From the NCBI GenBank assembly GCA_963666295.1, contig OY762707.1, positions 1,488,001-1,552,000 on the forward strand: 64,000 nt of DNA. Reading direction: 5' to 3'. Of this stretch, positions 18,118 to 27,256 are shown one piece after another (position 1 is the first letter of the stretch; the number at the start of each line of letters is the position of its first letter). The translations under genes and the position numbers were made by a program. The DNA is from QZKY01 sp963666295. Its GTDB lineage: Bacteria; Pseudomonadota; Gammaproteobacteria; Burkholderiales; Burkholderiaceae_D. The notes beneath the pieces were generated by a model. The model made no database searches. It had not been told where the DNA came from and saw only the letters and a program-made list of their open reading frames with translations.

Positions 18118-18589
18118 ATAGCAAACCGTTCAGGTTCGTGAGTACGCTATCGAAATGCTCGGGATGCTTCGGGATGTCGGCAACGAACTGGAATTCAGGA
18201 AATTCAAAACCGGGCGCGACACTGCATCCTGCCAGCACGTAGCTGCCCAGGGGGCGTGCCGCTTGCCAGTGCCCGGCCGGGATGACGGCAACGCTGGCAT
18301 GGCCGTCCAGCGGGTTGCCAAGCACATGGCGTTCAAGCTGTTGCATCTGCGGGTTGTATGAAAACAGTTCCAGCGCATGACCAGCGTAAAAATGCCAGAT
18401 TTCATCGGATTCAACCACATGCCAGCGGCTGACCTGATCTTGCTCCAGCAGGTAATAAATTTGCGTGAGAGCTGAACGCGTGCCGCGTGGTGTTTCGACT
18501 GGCGAGTTGGAGCGATAGATTTCACGATACCAGCCGCCTTCCGGGTGCGGTGTGAGGGCGTGCATGGTAATGAGTTTATGGGCTGCCAT
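18116..18589 (-). CDS. Cupin-fold protein (DUF985 type)
   Basis: A 157-residue cupin. The N-terminal motif LTPHPEGGWYREIYRS and the later SDEIWHFYAGHALELF are typical of the DUF985 group of RmlC-like proteins. These bind small molecules or metal in a beta-barrel; the biological role is unknown. It lies 38 bases after the thioesterase gene on the same strand and is probably co-transcribed with it. Confidence 0.85.
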   Translation of the reverse strand: MAAHKLITMHALTPHPEGGWYREIYRSNSPVETPRGTRSALTQIYYLLEQDQVSRWHVVESDEIWHFYAGHALELFSYNPQMQQLERHVLGNPLDGHASVAVIPAGHWQAARPLGSYVLAGCSVAPGFEFPEFQFVADIPKHPEHFDSVLTNLNGLL

Positions 18590-18627
18590 CGTATTCGTTG
18601 AGGTTGCTTCTTAAAATGGGTTGATGC

Positions 18628-19137
18628 TTATTGCGTTGTTTCATTATGCGATTGTTTATTCAACGCTTTACGTTGTTTCGCCTCTGCTGAGCGCCGCTTT
18701 TTAATCTCTTGGCGTTCTTTTGCTTCATCAAAACGTCGGACTTGGTCAGAATTACTTAACTCAAGCGGCGGCACGGAAACAGGGCGGCGATTTTGATCAA
18801 CAGCAACCATCGTGAAATAACTACTGTTGACGTGACGTTTCTGATTTTTGAGGATGTCCTCTGCGATAACTTTAATACCCACCTCCATCGATGTATTTCC
18901 TGTGTAGTTCACAGAGGCAAGAAATGTGACAAGTTCACCAACATGAATCGGTTGGCGAAACTCAACGCGATCGACAGAGAGCGTTACTGCGTAACGGCCA
19001 GAGTAACGACTGGCGCAAGCATAGGCGACGCTATCAAGGTGTTTAAGAATTGTGCCACCATGCACGTTGCCAGCAAAGTTGGCGGTGTCCGGTGTCATTA
19101 GTACCGTCATGGATAATTGATGGGGTTTGGTATGCAT
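18628..19137 (-). CDS. Acyl-CoA thioesterase, hotdog fold
   Basis: The protein hydrolyses acyl-CoA to free acid and CoA. It has the hotdog pattern MTPDTANFAGNVHGGTILKH with the catalytic Asn/Asp region, and RVEFRQPIHVGELV as in YciA/BACH-type enzymes. The start is set at 19137 because AAAGGAG lies about 8 bases upstream; the longer frame from 19176 includes that ribosome site. The resulting length is 169 residues. The last ~35 residues are strongly charged (EAKERQEIKKRRSAEAKQRK) and probably extend beyond the fold. Confidence 0.88.
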   Translation of the reverse strand: MHTKPHQLSMTVLMTPDTANFAGNVHGGTILKHLDSVAYACASRYSGRYAVTLSVDRVEFRQPIHVGELVTFLASVNYTGNTSMEVGIKVIAEDILKNQKRHVNSSYFTMVAVDQNRRPVSVPPLELSNSDQVRRFDEAKERQEIKKRRSAEAKQRKALNKQSHNETTQ

Positions 19138-19260
19138 ACTTGATTCTCCTTTCCAGAATGGGTGACACGTTGGCACAGAGCAGTATGTTAAATGGGAAAA
19201 CAGCTACTCAGGCGAGATTATTGTTGTTGCAATCAGATCAACGAAGAGCGACAAGCTAGA

Positions 19261-19770
19261 CTATTTTCCGTAATTCATCAAATCCTGAAGGTGCTGTCGG
19301 CTTTGCTCGTTCAGATTGATGAATTTCATGTCAATGCGAAAACCTTCCATGCCAGCACAAACGCTTTCCTGCGTTTCTGAAACGGCAGTGATTTTCTGTA
19401 ACTTGCCATTTAACAGCATGTCGAACTCGACCTTACATAAAAAGCCTTTACGTAGTCGATAAGGACTCATTAATGTCAACTCAGTTGTCGAAACGTGTAC
19501 GGTGCGCGCTTCCAGGCTTTGGGCATTATTAAAGGTTAAACGGATCTTGCGGCGCAACATTTTGCTGTTTGCGTTGTTGCGAACTGCTAAGGCATGAAGA
19601 CCACTCGAACTCATAACTAACAAACCAGTTAAAATATTGTGAAAAGGCAATGCAAAAAGTGTGCTCAGGCATGCAAGCATTAAGGGAAAGTTTAGGAATG
19701 CCGTATGACGGTGCCATGACAGTGAATATTTTTGTGGTTTGTGATCTACGTCATAAAACGGACATGACAC
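19261..19770 (-). CDS. Hypothetical protein, possibly PilZ-like
   Basis: This 169-residue frame has a hydrophobic stretch (residues ~26-55, probably one or two membrane passes). A beta-rich C-terminal half follows, including LEARTVHVSTTELTLMSPYRL and GFRIDMKFINLNEQSRQHL. The end resembles the last strand and helix of PilZ domains, but the c-di-GMP signatures RxxxR and D/NxSxxG are not evident, so binding is doubtful. The start is uncertain and a shorter form beginning near the membrane segment is possible. It is divergent from the small gene at 19841. Confidence 0.55.
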   Translation of the reverse strand: MSCPFYDVDHKPQKYSLSWHRHTAFLNFPLMLACLSTLFALPFHNILTGLLVMSSSGLHALAVRNNANSKMLRRKIRLTFNNAQSLEARTVHVSTTELTLMSPYRLRKGFLCKVEFDMLLNGKLQKITAVSETQESVCAGMEGFRIDMKFINLNEQSRQHLQDLMNYGK

Positions 19771-19840
19771 TCGGGTATGCTTATTGCATTAAAGAAATTA
19801 TTTAAACAGTCGTTAGCGACTTTTCCACAAGGAGAAACCA

Positions 19841-20038
19841 ATGCCTGCGCGAAATGCGATGATGATTGAGATTCTGGAAGCGGTGAAAATGGGATCAAAA
19901 ACGGCGCCTGAGACGGCCTTCCGTGTGTTTGCGAATCAGCAGCGTGCTGGTTTGAAAGGTCATGTGCTCAGCCAGGGTAAGCGCCAGTTGCGCCGCAACT
20001 CCCTGACTGATATCAATGTAAAAAAAGCCACGAACTGA
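19841..20038 (+). CDS. Small basic hypothetical protein (65 aa)
   Basis: A short frame with a strong ribosome site (AAGGAG, 6 bases before the ATG), followed closely by an intrinsic terminator, which supports a real single-gene transcript. The protein is basic, rich in Ala, Lys and Arg, with no membrane segment or recognised motif. Its function is unknown. Confidence 0.7.
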   Translation: MPARNAMMIEILEAVKMGSKTAPETAFRVFANQQRAGLKGHVLSQGKRQLRRNSLTDINVKKATN

Positions 20039-20068
20039 ATTCGCGCTTTTCCCACGTTTTAGATGTTG

Positions 20069-20099
20069 AACGGCAGCACGATGGTGCCGTTTCTTTTAT
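20069..20099 (+). terminator. Intrinsic terminator of the small basic protein gene
   Basis: A 7-bp stem, AACGGCA (20069-20075) with TGCCGTT (20085-20091), is followed by TCTTTTATT. It lies 30 bases after the stop at 20038. Confidence 0.8.
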
Positions 20100-20116
20100 T
20101 GCGTTTCTTGGGGGAG

Positions 20117-21160
20117 TTAAAGCACGATCGTTCGTGCTTCTTCGCCTCTGCGCTCGCGAATCGCACCAATGTGGTACACGGTTTCGCCAGCCGCGCGGAG
20201 TTGCGCCATCGCGGCCTCCGCATTTTCTTTTGCCACGATCACAGTCATGCCGATGCCGCAGTTAAATACGCGGTGCATTTCGGCGTCCGCGACGCCACCG
20301 TGTTGCTGTAGCCAGCCAAAGAGTTTTGGCATCGTCCAGGCGTCGCGTCGTAGTTCCGCTGTCAGGTTTTGCGGCAGGATGCGCGGCAGGTTCTCGACCA
20401 GCCCGCCGCCGGTGATGTGTGCCATGCCTTTGACTTCCATCGCTTCTATCAGCGCCAGGATCGGCTTAACGTAAATGCGCGTCGGGGTGAGTAGCACTTC
20501 GGCGAGGGGGCGGCCTTCAAAGTCGGCATTCAGGTCAGGTTGTGCAAGGTCGATGATCTTGCGCACCAGCGAGTAACCGTTGGAGTGGGCGCCAGAGGAG
20601 GCCAGTCCGAGTACCACGTCGCCAGGTGCAATTTTGCTGCCGTCGATGATTTTGGACTTTTCTACCGCGCCCACGACAAAACCGGCCAAGTCATATTCGC
20701 CTTCCGGGTACATGCTGGGCATTTCTGCCGTTTCGCCGCCGATCAGTGCGCATCCGGCTTGCTCGCAGCCAAGCGCAATGCCTTTGATAACATTGGTTGC
20801 CGTAGCCACATCCAGCTTGCCGCAAGCGAAATAATCAAGGAAGAACAGGGGTTCCGCGCCTTGTACCAGAATATCGTTCACACTCATGGCAACCAGATCG
20901 ATGCCAACCGTATCGTGTTTGTTCAGGTCAAAGGCCAGTCGCAGTTTGGTGCCGACGCCATCTGTCCCGGAAACGAGTACCGGCTCCTTGTATTTCCTGC
21001 TGATTTCAAATAGCGCGCCAAAGCCGCCGATGTTACTTAGCACGCCTTCGCGCATCGTACGTTTGGCAAAGGGCTTGATAGCATCAACGAGCGCGTCGCC
21101 AGCATCGATATTGACACCGGCATCACGGTAAGAAAGGGAGACATTTTCTGGTTTGTTCAT
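20117..21160 (-). CDS. purM: Phosphoribosylformylglycinamidine cyclo-ligase PurM
   Basis: PurM closes the imidazole ring in purine synthesis, turning FGAM plus ATP into AIR. The 347-residue protein begins SYRDAGVNIDAGDALV and has the ATP-binding LVSGTDGVGTKLRLA, GIDLVAMSVNDILVQGAEPLFFLDY and GCALIGGETAEMP signatures. The size is normal. It is a single gene on the minus strand, divergent from the permease gene at 21321. Confidence 0.97.
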   Translation of the reverse strand: MNKPENVSLSYRDAGVNIDAGDALVDAIKPFAKRTMREGVLSNIGGFGALFEISRKYKEPVLVSGTDGVGTKLRLAFDLNKHDTVGIDLVAMSVNDILVQGAEPLFFLDYFACGKLDVATATNVIKGIALGCEQAGCALIGGETAEMPSMYPEGEYDLAGFVVGAVEKSKIIDGSKIAPGDVVLGLASSGAHSNGYSLVRKIIDLAQPDLNADFEGRPLAEVLLTPTRIYVKPILALIEAMEVKGMAHITGGGLVENLPRILPQNLTAELRRDAWTMPKLFGWLQQHGGVADAEMHRVFNCGIGMTVIVAKENAEAAMAQLRAAGETVYHIGAIRERRGEEARTIVL

Positions 21161-21320
21161 GGTTTATTCACGCAGGGGAAGTAAAATAGCAGTATGTTTC
21201 TGATCGTCGGCTAATCGTTTCGCAACAGTTTGTTGTATTACACAGAGTTTCTTTTTGACAAAACGGATTGCCTGAGCGAAAGTGCCATTTTAGCAAACAG
21301 CCAGACAGCAAAAGTAGCCA

Positions 21321-22403
21321 ATGCCCTTTAATTTGACCATGAATCAAAAGCAAACCGCACTATGGGTCGGTTTATGGCTGCTTTTGATGGTTATTCTGGT
21401 GTTGCTCGGACCGATTCTCGCGCCTTTTATCATCGGCGCGATTATGGCGTATATCCTGAATCCGAGTGTTGAACGCATTTCACGCTGGCACATTGGAGCC
21501 TGGCAGGTTTCGCGTCCGATTGCCGTGGTTTTTGTGCTGGCGCTGGTGCTGGCAGTCATGGTTACCTTGGTGCTGGTTGTGGTGCCAGTGGTGCAGCAGC
21601 AAATCCCGTTGTTGAGTGATCAGGTTCCCGGTTTTTTGGTGAGAATAAACGAAACGCTGGCACCCCTGCTTCAAAAATTGCATGTCGAAGTGAGTCTTGA
21701 TCCGGATAATATCAAGACGGTGCTAGGCGAACAAATTGCCGCCAGTAAGGAGTGGCTCTGGAAAGCGGTGCTGGCATCTGCCAAGGTTGGCGGAACAGCC
21801 CTGCTAGGCTGGATCGCGGTGCTGACCTTGACGCCGGTGGTGGTGATGTATTTGCTGCTTGATTGGCGCAAGCTGTTGCGCGTTGTCGTGGTTGCCATTC
21901 CGCGTCGCTGGGCGCGAAAAACAATTAGCATGGCCAAGGAGGTGGACGAATTGCTGGCGCAATATTTGCGCGGGCAGTTCATGGTCATGCTCGTGCTGGC
22001 AGTTTATTATTCCGTCGGGCTTGCCATTGCCGGTTTCGATGCAGCTTTGCCGGTGGGAATGATTACCGGCTTGCTGGCGTTCATCCCGTATGTTGGTTTC
22101 GGTTTGGGGTTGATACTGGCCTTACTGGCAGGCCTGCTGCAATTCGCCGGTTGGAAGGGGATTATTCTGGTGGCACTGGTTTACAGTGGTGGCCAGGCTC
22201 TGGAAGGGTTTTACCTGACGCCCAAACTGGTCGGCAAGCGCATCGGTCTGCACCCATTGGTAGTGATCTTTGCGTTACTCGCTTTTGGTCATTTGTTTGG
22301 GTTTGTGGGCGTACTGCTGGCGCTGCCTTCATCGGCCATTCTGTCGGTTATGTTCCGGCACTTGAGAACGCAATACGTCAAGAGCGATTTTTATACTTCA
22401 TGA
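21321..22403 (+). CDS. AI-2E-type (PerM/YdiK) inner-membrane permease
   Basis: A 360-residue protein with about eight hydrophobic spans and the family segments GPILAPFIIGAIMAYILNP near the start and FIPYVGFGLGLILALLAGL near the end. The family includes the autoinducer-2 exporter TqsA and Na+/H+ antiporter-like members, so the substrate here is undefined. Its stop is 10 bases before hda. In many betaproteobacteria this permease lies between purM and hda, so the context is conserved rather than special. Confidence 0.88.
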   Translation: MPFNLTMNQKQTALWVGLWLLLMVILVLLGPILAPFIIGAIMAYILNPSVERISRWHIGAWQVSRPIAVVFVLALVLAVMVTLVLVVVPVVQQQIPLLSDQVPGFLVRINETLAPLLQKLHVEVSLDPDNIKTVLGEQIAASKEWLWKAVLASAKVGGTALLGWIAVLTLTPVVVMYLLLDWRKLLRVVVVAIPRRWARKTISMAKEVDELLAQYLRGQFMVMLVLAVYYSVGLAIAGFDAALPVGMITGLLAFIPYVGFGLGLILALLAGLLQFAGWKGIILVALVYSGGQALEGFYLTPKLVGKRIGLHPLVVIFALLAFGHLFGFVGVLLALPSSAILSVMFRHLRTQYVKSDFYTS

Positions 22404-22413
22404 GCATGGAACG

Positions 22414-23091
22414 ATGCGGCAATTACCGCTTGATTTAGGCATACAAGCGTCGCAAACACTGGATTCTTTTGTCGTTGGCAATAACGACGAGTTGCTGCAA
22501 CTGTTGCCGCAATACGGGAAGCGGACTGCAGACGAGCGTTTTGCTTACTTGTGGGGCGAACCGTCTGCTGGAAAAACGCATTTACTCAATGCGCTGGCTG
22601 AAATGGCAGCGGCGCGTTTCATTCCCGCTACTGCGGACGAAAAAGCGTTTGCGTATTCGCCAGAGATCACTCTTTACTTGCTGGACGATTGCAACCGGCT
22701 TGCACCGCAGGTACAAGTGGCCGCGTTCACGCTTTTTAACGCCGTGCGCGATCATGGTGGCTTCATGGTAACGGCCGGATCAGTTGCGCCAAGGCATTTG
22801 ACGGTGCGTGATGATTTGCGTAGTCGTCTGGGGTGGGGGTTGGTGTATCAGGTACATCGTTTGACGGATGAAGAAAAATTGACGGCGTTGACCGTTTCAG
22901 CGCAGCGGCGTGGCTTGATTTTATCGCCGGGCGTGCTACCTTACCTTATTACGCATTTTGCACGCGACATGCGCTCATTGTCTGGAATGCTGGACGCGTT
23001 GGATCGCTATTCTTTGGAAACCCAGCGCGCAATAACTTTGCCGCTGTTGCGGGATTTGCTGGAGCAAGAGGCAAAAAAGGAAACCTTATGA
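22414..23091 (+). CDS. hda: DnaA regulatory inactivator Hda
   Basis: Hda, bound to the DNA sliding clamp, stimulates hydrolysis of DnaA-ATP and so prevents re-initiation of replication. The N-terminus MRQLPLDL contains the clamp-binding motif QLPLDL (residues 3-8). A Walker A-like WGEPSAGKTHLLNAL and the AAA+ segments LYLLDDCNRL and RLGWGLVYQVHRLTDEEKL are present. The length is 225 residues. Its stop overlaps the next start as ATGA. Confidence 0.93.
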   Translation: MRQLPLDLGIQASQTLDSFVVGNNDELLQLLPQYGKRTADERFAYLWGEPSAGKTHLLNALAEMAAARFIPATADEKAFAYSPEITLYLLDDCNRLAPQVQVAAFTLFNAVRDHGGFMVTAGSVAPRHLTVRDDLRSRLGWGLVYQVHRLTDEEKLTALTVSAQRRGLILSPGVLPYLITHFARDMRSLSGMLDALDRYSLETQRAITLPLLRDLLEQEAKKETL

Positions 23092-23759
23092 ATCTCGCGC
23101 TATTTGATCTGGATCATACGTTGCTGCCAATCGACTCCGATTACGAGTGGGGGCAGTTTCTGGTGCGAATCGGAGCGGTCGAGCCTGAAGAATTTGCGCG
23201 ACGCAACGCGGAATTCTTTGCACAGTACCAGGCGGGCACGCTAGATCCTGTGGAGTGGCTGGAATTTGCACTTGGTACGCTGGCGCAATTTAAGCGCAGC
23301 CAGTTGGATACCTGGCACGCTCAGTTCATGGATGAAGTGATTCGCCCGGTCATATTGCCTTCAGCGCTGGATTTGGTGCGAAGCCATCAGGATGCCGGCG
23401 ATCTGATCGCCATCGTAACGGCGACCAACCGCTTCGTGACGGCACCGATCGCACGCGAATTGGGCGTCGAACATTTGCTTGCTGCCGAACCGGAAATGAC
23501 GGATGACGGCGAACTGACCGGCAAGCTGCTGGGTGTGCCGACATCCGGCGAAGGCAAGATTGTGCATACGCAGCAGTGGCTGGCGAATATGGACAAGGCG
23601 CTGGAGCATTTCGAGCAAACCCATTTTTACAGCGATTCGCAAAACGATATTCCATTGCTGTCCATAGTGACTCACCCGGTCGCTACCAATCCGAATGCCA
23701 GACTGGAGGCGCACGCAAAAGCGCAGGGCTGGCCCTTGTTGAAGTTATTTGATGTTTAA
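23088..23759 (+). CDS. HAD-superfamily phosphatase, subfamily IB
   Basis: A 223-residue HAD enzyme with motif I LALFDLDHTLLP (nucleophile Asp in DLDHT), motif II IVTATNRFV and motif III FYSDSQNDIPLL. The SerB-like IB subfamily acts on small phosphorylated metabolites; the substrate here cannot be assigned. It is translationally coupled to hda upstream and overlaps pcnB by 8 bases. Confidence 0.88.
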   Translation: MNLALFDLDHTLLPIDSDYEWGQFLVRIGAVEPEEFARRNAEFFAQYQAGTLDPVEWLEFALGTLAQFKRSQLDTWHAQFMDEVIRPVILPSALDLVRSHQDAGDLIAIVTATNRFVTAPIARELGVEHLLAAEPEMTDDGELTGKLLGVPTSGEGKIVHTQQWLANMDKALEHFEQTHFYSDSQNDIPLLSIVTHPVATNPNARLEAHAKAQGWPLLKLFDV

Positions 23760-25134
23760 GAAATTGATGCAGAGAATTTTTGGCTCAGAGGATGTCCCGC
23801 CGGCAGAAACGAAAACGGAACCGCGCGTCATTGAGCTTGAAGAACACCAGATTGACCCGGCCAAAGTGTCTAAAAATGCCGTGCGCGTTACCCGTACGCT
23901 GCAGGAAGCCGGTTATCAGGCTTATGTGGTTGGCGGTGCCGTGCGCGATCTGTTGCTGGGTGAAAGCCCCAAAGATTTTGACATCGCAACCAATGCAACG
24001 CCGCAGCAAGTCAAACAACTCTTCCGGCGGGCATTCATCATCGGCAAACGTTTTCAGATCGTGCATGTGATGTTCGGGACGGAACAGATCGAGGTGACCA
24101 CATTTCGCGGTGCATCAATCGAAGCCGCCAAAAAAGATGAGCATGGCCGCGTGCTGCGTGACAACACTTTTGGTGAGCAGTATGAAGACGCGGCACGGCG
24201 CGATTTCAGCATCAACGCGATGTATTACGATCCGGTTTCGCAAAAAATACTGGATTATCACGACGGCATGCGCGATATTCGCCAGAAATTGCTGCGTATC
24301 ATCGGCGTACCGGAAGTGCGCTATCGGGAAGACCCGGTGCGCATGTTGCGGGTGGTGCGTTTCGCGGCCAAACTGGGGTTTAAAATTGATTCGGCAGCGC
24401 ACGAGCCCATTCGGGTGATGGCGCCGTTAGTCAACAACGTGCCTCCCGCGCGTGTCTATGACGAAATGCTCAAATTGTTGCTAGGCGGTCATGCTGTGGC
24501 ATGTGTGCATCAGTTGCGCGAAGAGGGCTTGCATCACGGTTTGCTCCCCTTGCTGGACGTGGTGATGGAACAGCCATTAGGCGAGCGGTTTGTGTCGCTG
24601 GCACTGGCAAAAACAGATGAGCGCGTGCAGCAAGGAAAATCAAATTCGCCTGGTTTTTTGTTTGCTGCGCTGCTGTGGCATCATGTGGTGGAACGGTGGG
24701 ATGCCTACCGCGCCAGCGGTGAATATCCGATTCCGGCGCTGCATCTGGCGGTCACTGACGTGTTGGACTTGCAGACCGAAAAGTTGGCCTTGCAGCGCAA
24801 AATTACATCGGATATGCGCGAGCTTTGGGCGTTGCAGCCGCGCTTTGAGCGGCGAGCCGGAAGGACGCCTTACCGGTTGCTGGAACACCCGCGTTTCCGC
24901 GCGGCCTACGATTTTCTGCTGTTGCGCTGCGAAGCCGGTGAAATTGATGCTGCCATCGGCGAATGGTGGACGCTCTTTGCGCAGGGCAGTAGTGTCGAGC
25001 GGGAAGAATTGATTGTGCAAAAGAAGCAGCAAGCGGGAACGAAGGCCAAAAAGCGTACTTCCCGACGTGGCGGGCGGGGGCGCAAGAAAGACGGTGCCAC
25101 GGAAACTCAACAGATAAGTGAGGTTACGGTATGA
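23752..25134 (+). CDS. pcnB: Poly(A) polymerase PcnB
   Basis: PcnB adds 3' poly(A) tails that mark RNA for decay. The nucleotidyltransferase head has YVVGGAVRDLLLGESPKDFDIAT, with the catalytic Asp pair in DFD, then RRDFSINAMYYD and the RNA-binding EDPVRMLRVVRFAAKLGF. The long C-terminal part ending in a very basic tail (KKRTSRRGGRGRKKDG) favours PcnB over the CCA-adding enzyme. The ATG at 23752 is preferred to the TTG directly before it. The gene is in a chain with the HAD gene (overlap) and folK (ATGA overlap). Confidence 0.93.
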   Translation: MFKKLMQRIFGSEDVPPAETKTEPRVIELEEHQIDPAKVSKNAVRVTRTLQEAGYQAYVVGGAVRDLLLGESPKDFDIATNATPQQVKQLFRRAFIIGKRFQIVHVMFGTEQIEVTTFRGASIEAAKKDEHGRVLRDNTFGEQYEDAARRDFSINAMYYDPVSQKILDYHDGMRDIRQKLLRIIGVPEVRYREDPVRMLRVVRFAAKLGFKIDSAAHEPIRVMAPLVNNVPPARVYDEMLKLLLGGHAVACVHQLREEGLHHGLLPLLDVVMEQPLGERFVSLALAKTDERVQQGKSNSPGFLFAALLWHHVVERWDAYRASGEYPIPALHLAVTDVLDLQTEKLALQRKITSDMRELWALQPRFERRAGRTPYRLLEHPRFRAAYDFLLLRCEAGEIDAAIGEWWTLFAQGSSVEREELIVQKKQQAGTKAKKRTSRRGGRGRKKDGATETQQISEVTV

Positions 25135-25622
25135 ATGTGCCAACAGTGATAGCTTATGTCGGTTTGGGTTCAAATATGGGGGATGTGATTGGCAATGTGC
25201 GGCGTGCCATGTCGCGTTTGCGCCGGATTCCGCAAACTTCGACAGGGCGGCAGTCTTCGCTCTACCTGACGGCGCCGATTGACTCGCTCGGCAGTGACTA
25301 CGTCAATGCGGTTGTCCAGATTCATACGCACCTGACTGCTGAGGAGTTGCTCAAGGAGTTGATGGTCATCGAATCGGAATTCGGCCGGACGCGTCCGTTT
25401 CATAATGCGCCGCGCGCGATGGATCTGGACATTCTGCTCTACGGCAAGCAGCGCATCGAAGCAGACGATCTGGTCGTGCCGCACCCGAAACTGACAGAGC
25501 GGGCTTTTGCACTACTGCCCTTGCTGGAACTTGATCCACTGATTGATATTCCGGGTCAGGGACCGGGTCAAAAGTTCATTAAGTCGGTTTCCGGGCAGCG
25601 GATCAGCAAGGTAAAGATATAA
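25131..25622 (+). CDS. folK: HPPK, 6-hydroxymethyl-dihydropterin pyrophosphokinase
   Basis: FolK transfers pyrophosphate from ATP to the pterin in folate synthesis. The 163-residue protein has the opening AYVGLGSNMGD, the substrate-binding FGRTRPFHNAPRAMDLDILLY with its metal-binding DLD, and LVVPHPKLTERAFALLPL. It is coupled to pcnB by an ATGA overlap and followed after ~95 bases by panB. Confidence 0.97.
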   Translation: MNVPTVIAYVGLGSNMGDVIGNVRRAMSRLRRIPQTSTGRQSSLYLTAPIDSLGSDYVNAVVQIHTHLTAEELLKELMVIESEFGRTRPFHNAPRAMDLDILLYGKQRIEADDLVVPHPKLTERAFALLPLLELDPLIDIPGQGPGQKFIKSVSGQRISKVKI

Positions 25623-25717
25623 GGCAGGAAAAATGCCGGCGCCAAAAGCGAGCAAGCATATGTTTTGATGATGGTCGCGGCACAAAATGCGGCAAGATTG
25701 AAGTGGGGAGAAACAAC

Positions 25718-26530
25718 ATGGCAGGGTATCTGAAAGAACGCAAGGCGATCACCGTTCCGGGGTTGATGGCATTGTGCGAGCGCGGCGAAAAAATCACGAT
25801 GCTGACTTGCTATGACGCGAGTTTCGCCACACTGATGGATCGCTGCGGCGTCGAGACGTTGCTGGTCGGCGACTCGCTTGGCATGGTGTGCCAGGGACAG
25901 GATTCCACGCTGCCGGTTACGGTGGAGGAGGTGGCCTATCATACCGCCTGCGTGGCGCGCGGCAACAAGACCGCGCTACTGGTTGCCGACATGCCGTTTG
26001 GTACCTATGCCACGCCTGAAGCCGCTTTTGACAATGCCGTCAAGCTTATGCAAGCCGGGGCGCAAATGGTCAAGCTTGAAGGGGGAAGCTGGTTGCTGGA
26101 TACGGTACGTTTTTTGACTGAACGCTCAGTGCCCGTTTGTGCGCATTTGGGTTTGACGCCGCAATCGGTGCATCAGCTCGGCGGCTACAAGGTGCAGGGT
26201 CGGGTGCCGGACGCGGCAGAGAAAATGAAAACGGAAGCCATGGCGCTGCAACATGCCGGTGCGTCGCTGCTGGTGCTGGAAGCCATTCCGGCCACGCTTG
26301 GCAAGGAGGTAACGGATCGGCTCTCCATCCCGACCATTGGCATCGGGGCGGGGCCGGACTGTTCTGGTCAAGTGCTCGTCATGCACGATATGCTCGGTGT
26401 GTTCCCGGGGCACAAGCCGCGCTTTGTGCAGAATTTCATGGATGGAAACGACAACATCGATGCGGCTGTGCGCGCTTATGTGGAAGCCGTCAAAAATGGT
26501 TCATTCCCAGCACCGGAGCATTGCTTTTAA
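25718..26530 (+). CDS. panB: Ketopantoate hydroxymethyltransferase PanB
   Basis: PanB makes ketopantoate from 2-oxoisovalerate and methylene-THF, the first step to pantothenate and CoA. Signatures are MLTCYDASFATLMD, LLVGDSLGMVCQG, MVKLEGG and VCAHLGLTPQSVH. I choose the ATG at 25718, with GGGGAG 7 bases upstream, over the GTG at 25703 that the open frame allows; this gives 270 residues. Upstream folK and downstream tupB are on the same strand. Confidence 0.96.
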   Translation: MAGYLKERKAITVPGLMALCERGEKITMLTCYDASFATLMDRCGVETLLVGDSLGMVCQGQDSTLPVTVEEVAYHTACVARGNKTALLVADMPFGTYATPEAAFDNAVKLMQAGAQMVKLEGGSWLLDTVRFLTERSVPVCAHLGLTPQSVHQLGGYKVQGRVPDAAEKMKTEAMALQHAGASLLVLEAIPATLGKEVTDRLSIPTIGIGAGPDCSGQVLVMHDMLGVFPGHKPRFVQNFMDGNDNIDAAVRAYVEAVKNGSFPAPEHCF

Positions 26531-26548
26531 GGGCGTGTCACAAAACGC

Positions 26549-27256
26549 ATGAGCCTGATCGCTTCTCTTCAAGACGCCTTCATTCTGCTGTTTTCCGGCG
26601 ATGCCGCGTTGTGGGCGATTATCTGGACGTCGCTTAAAACGTCACTTCTCAGTCTGCTTATCGCTACGCCGTTTACAGTAGTGATCGGTTACTGGCTGGC
26701 CACGAATAAATTTATTGGTCGTCGTTTCATTACCTGGATTTTGCAGGCATCGCTGTCGATGCCAACGGTGCTGGTTGGTTTACTGCTTTACATGGTGCTC
26801 TCTCGTCAAGGGGTGCTCGGCGTGTTTGGCATGCTGTTTTCCCAGTCCGGCATCATTGCCGGGCAGATCATGATTGCACTGCCGGTGCTCATTGCCTTTA
26901 CGCTCGCCGCTGTGCAGGCGGCAGATGTGCGGTTGGCCGAAACGGCTGTATCGCTCGGGGCGCCGCGCTGGCGCGTCATGCTGACGGTGCTCTATGAAGT
27001 GCGCTACGGTGTGATGGCGGCGATCATTAATGGTTTTGGGCGCGCGATTTCGGAAGTCGGTTGTGCGATGATGGTGGGCGGTAATATTGAATCTGCTACG
27101 CGCACAATCACCACCGCGATTGCGCTGGAAACCAGCAAGGGTGAATTCGCGCAAGGGATAGCACTGGGCATTGTGCTGGTGTTTCTGGCGCTGTTGATCA
27201 ACGCGGCGCTGATGTTTCTGCAAGGCGAAGCGCAAACGGCGGGGGTCGCGCAATGA
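26549..27256 (+). CDS. tupB: Tungstate-type ABC transporter permease TupB
   Basis: The 235-residue permease has about five membrane spans and the coupling segment RLAETAVSLGAPRWRVMLTVL. GFGRAISEVGCAMMVGGNIESATRT is typical of TupB/WtpB-type oxyanion permeases. It begins 18 bases after panB and overlaps the ATPase gene as ATGA. A tungstate substrate is the best family assignment; other anions cannot be excluded from sequence. No gene for the periplasmic partner TupA is in the window. Confidence 0.85.
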   Translation: MSLIASLQDAFILLFSGDAALWAIIWTSLKTSLLSLLIATPFTVVIGYWLATNKFIGRRFITWILQASLSMPTVLVGLLLYMVLSRQGVLGVFGMLFSQSGIIAGQIMIALPVLIAFTLAAVQAADVRLAETAVSLGAPRWRVMLTVLYEVRYGVMAAIINGFGRAISEVGCAMMVGGNIESATRTITTAIALETSKGEFAQGIALGIVLVFLALLINAALMFLQGEAQTAGVAQ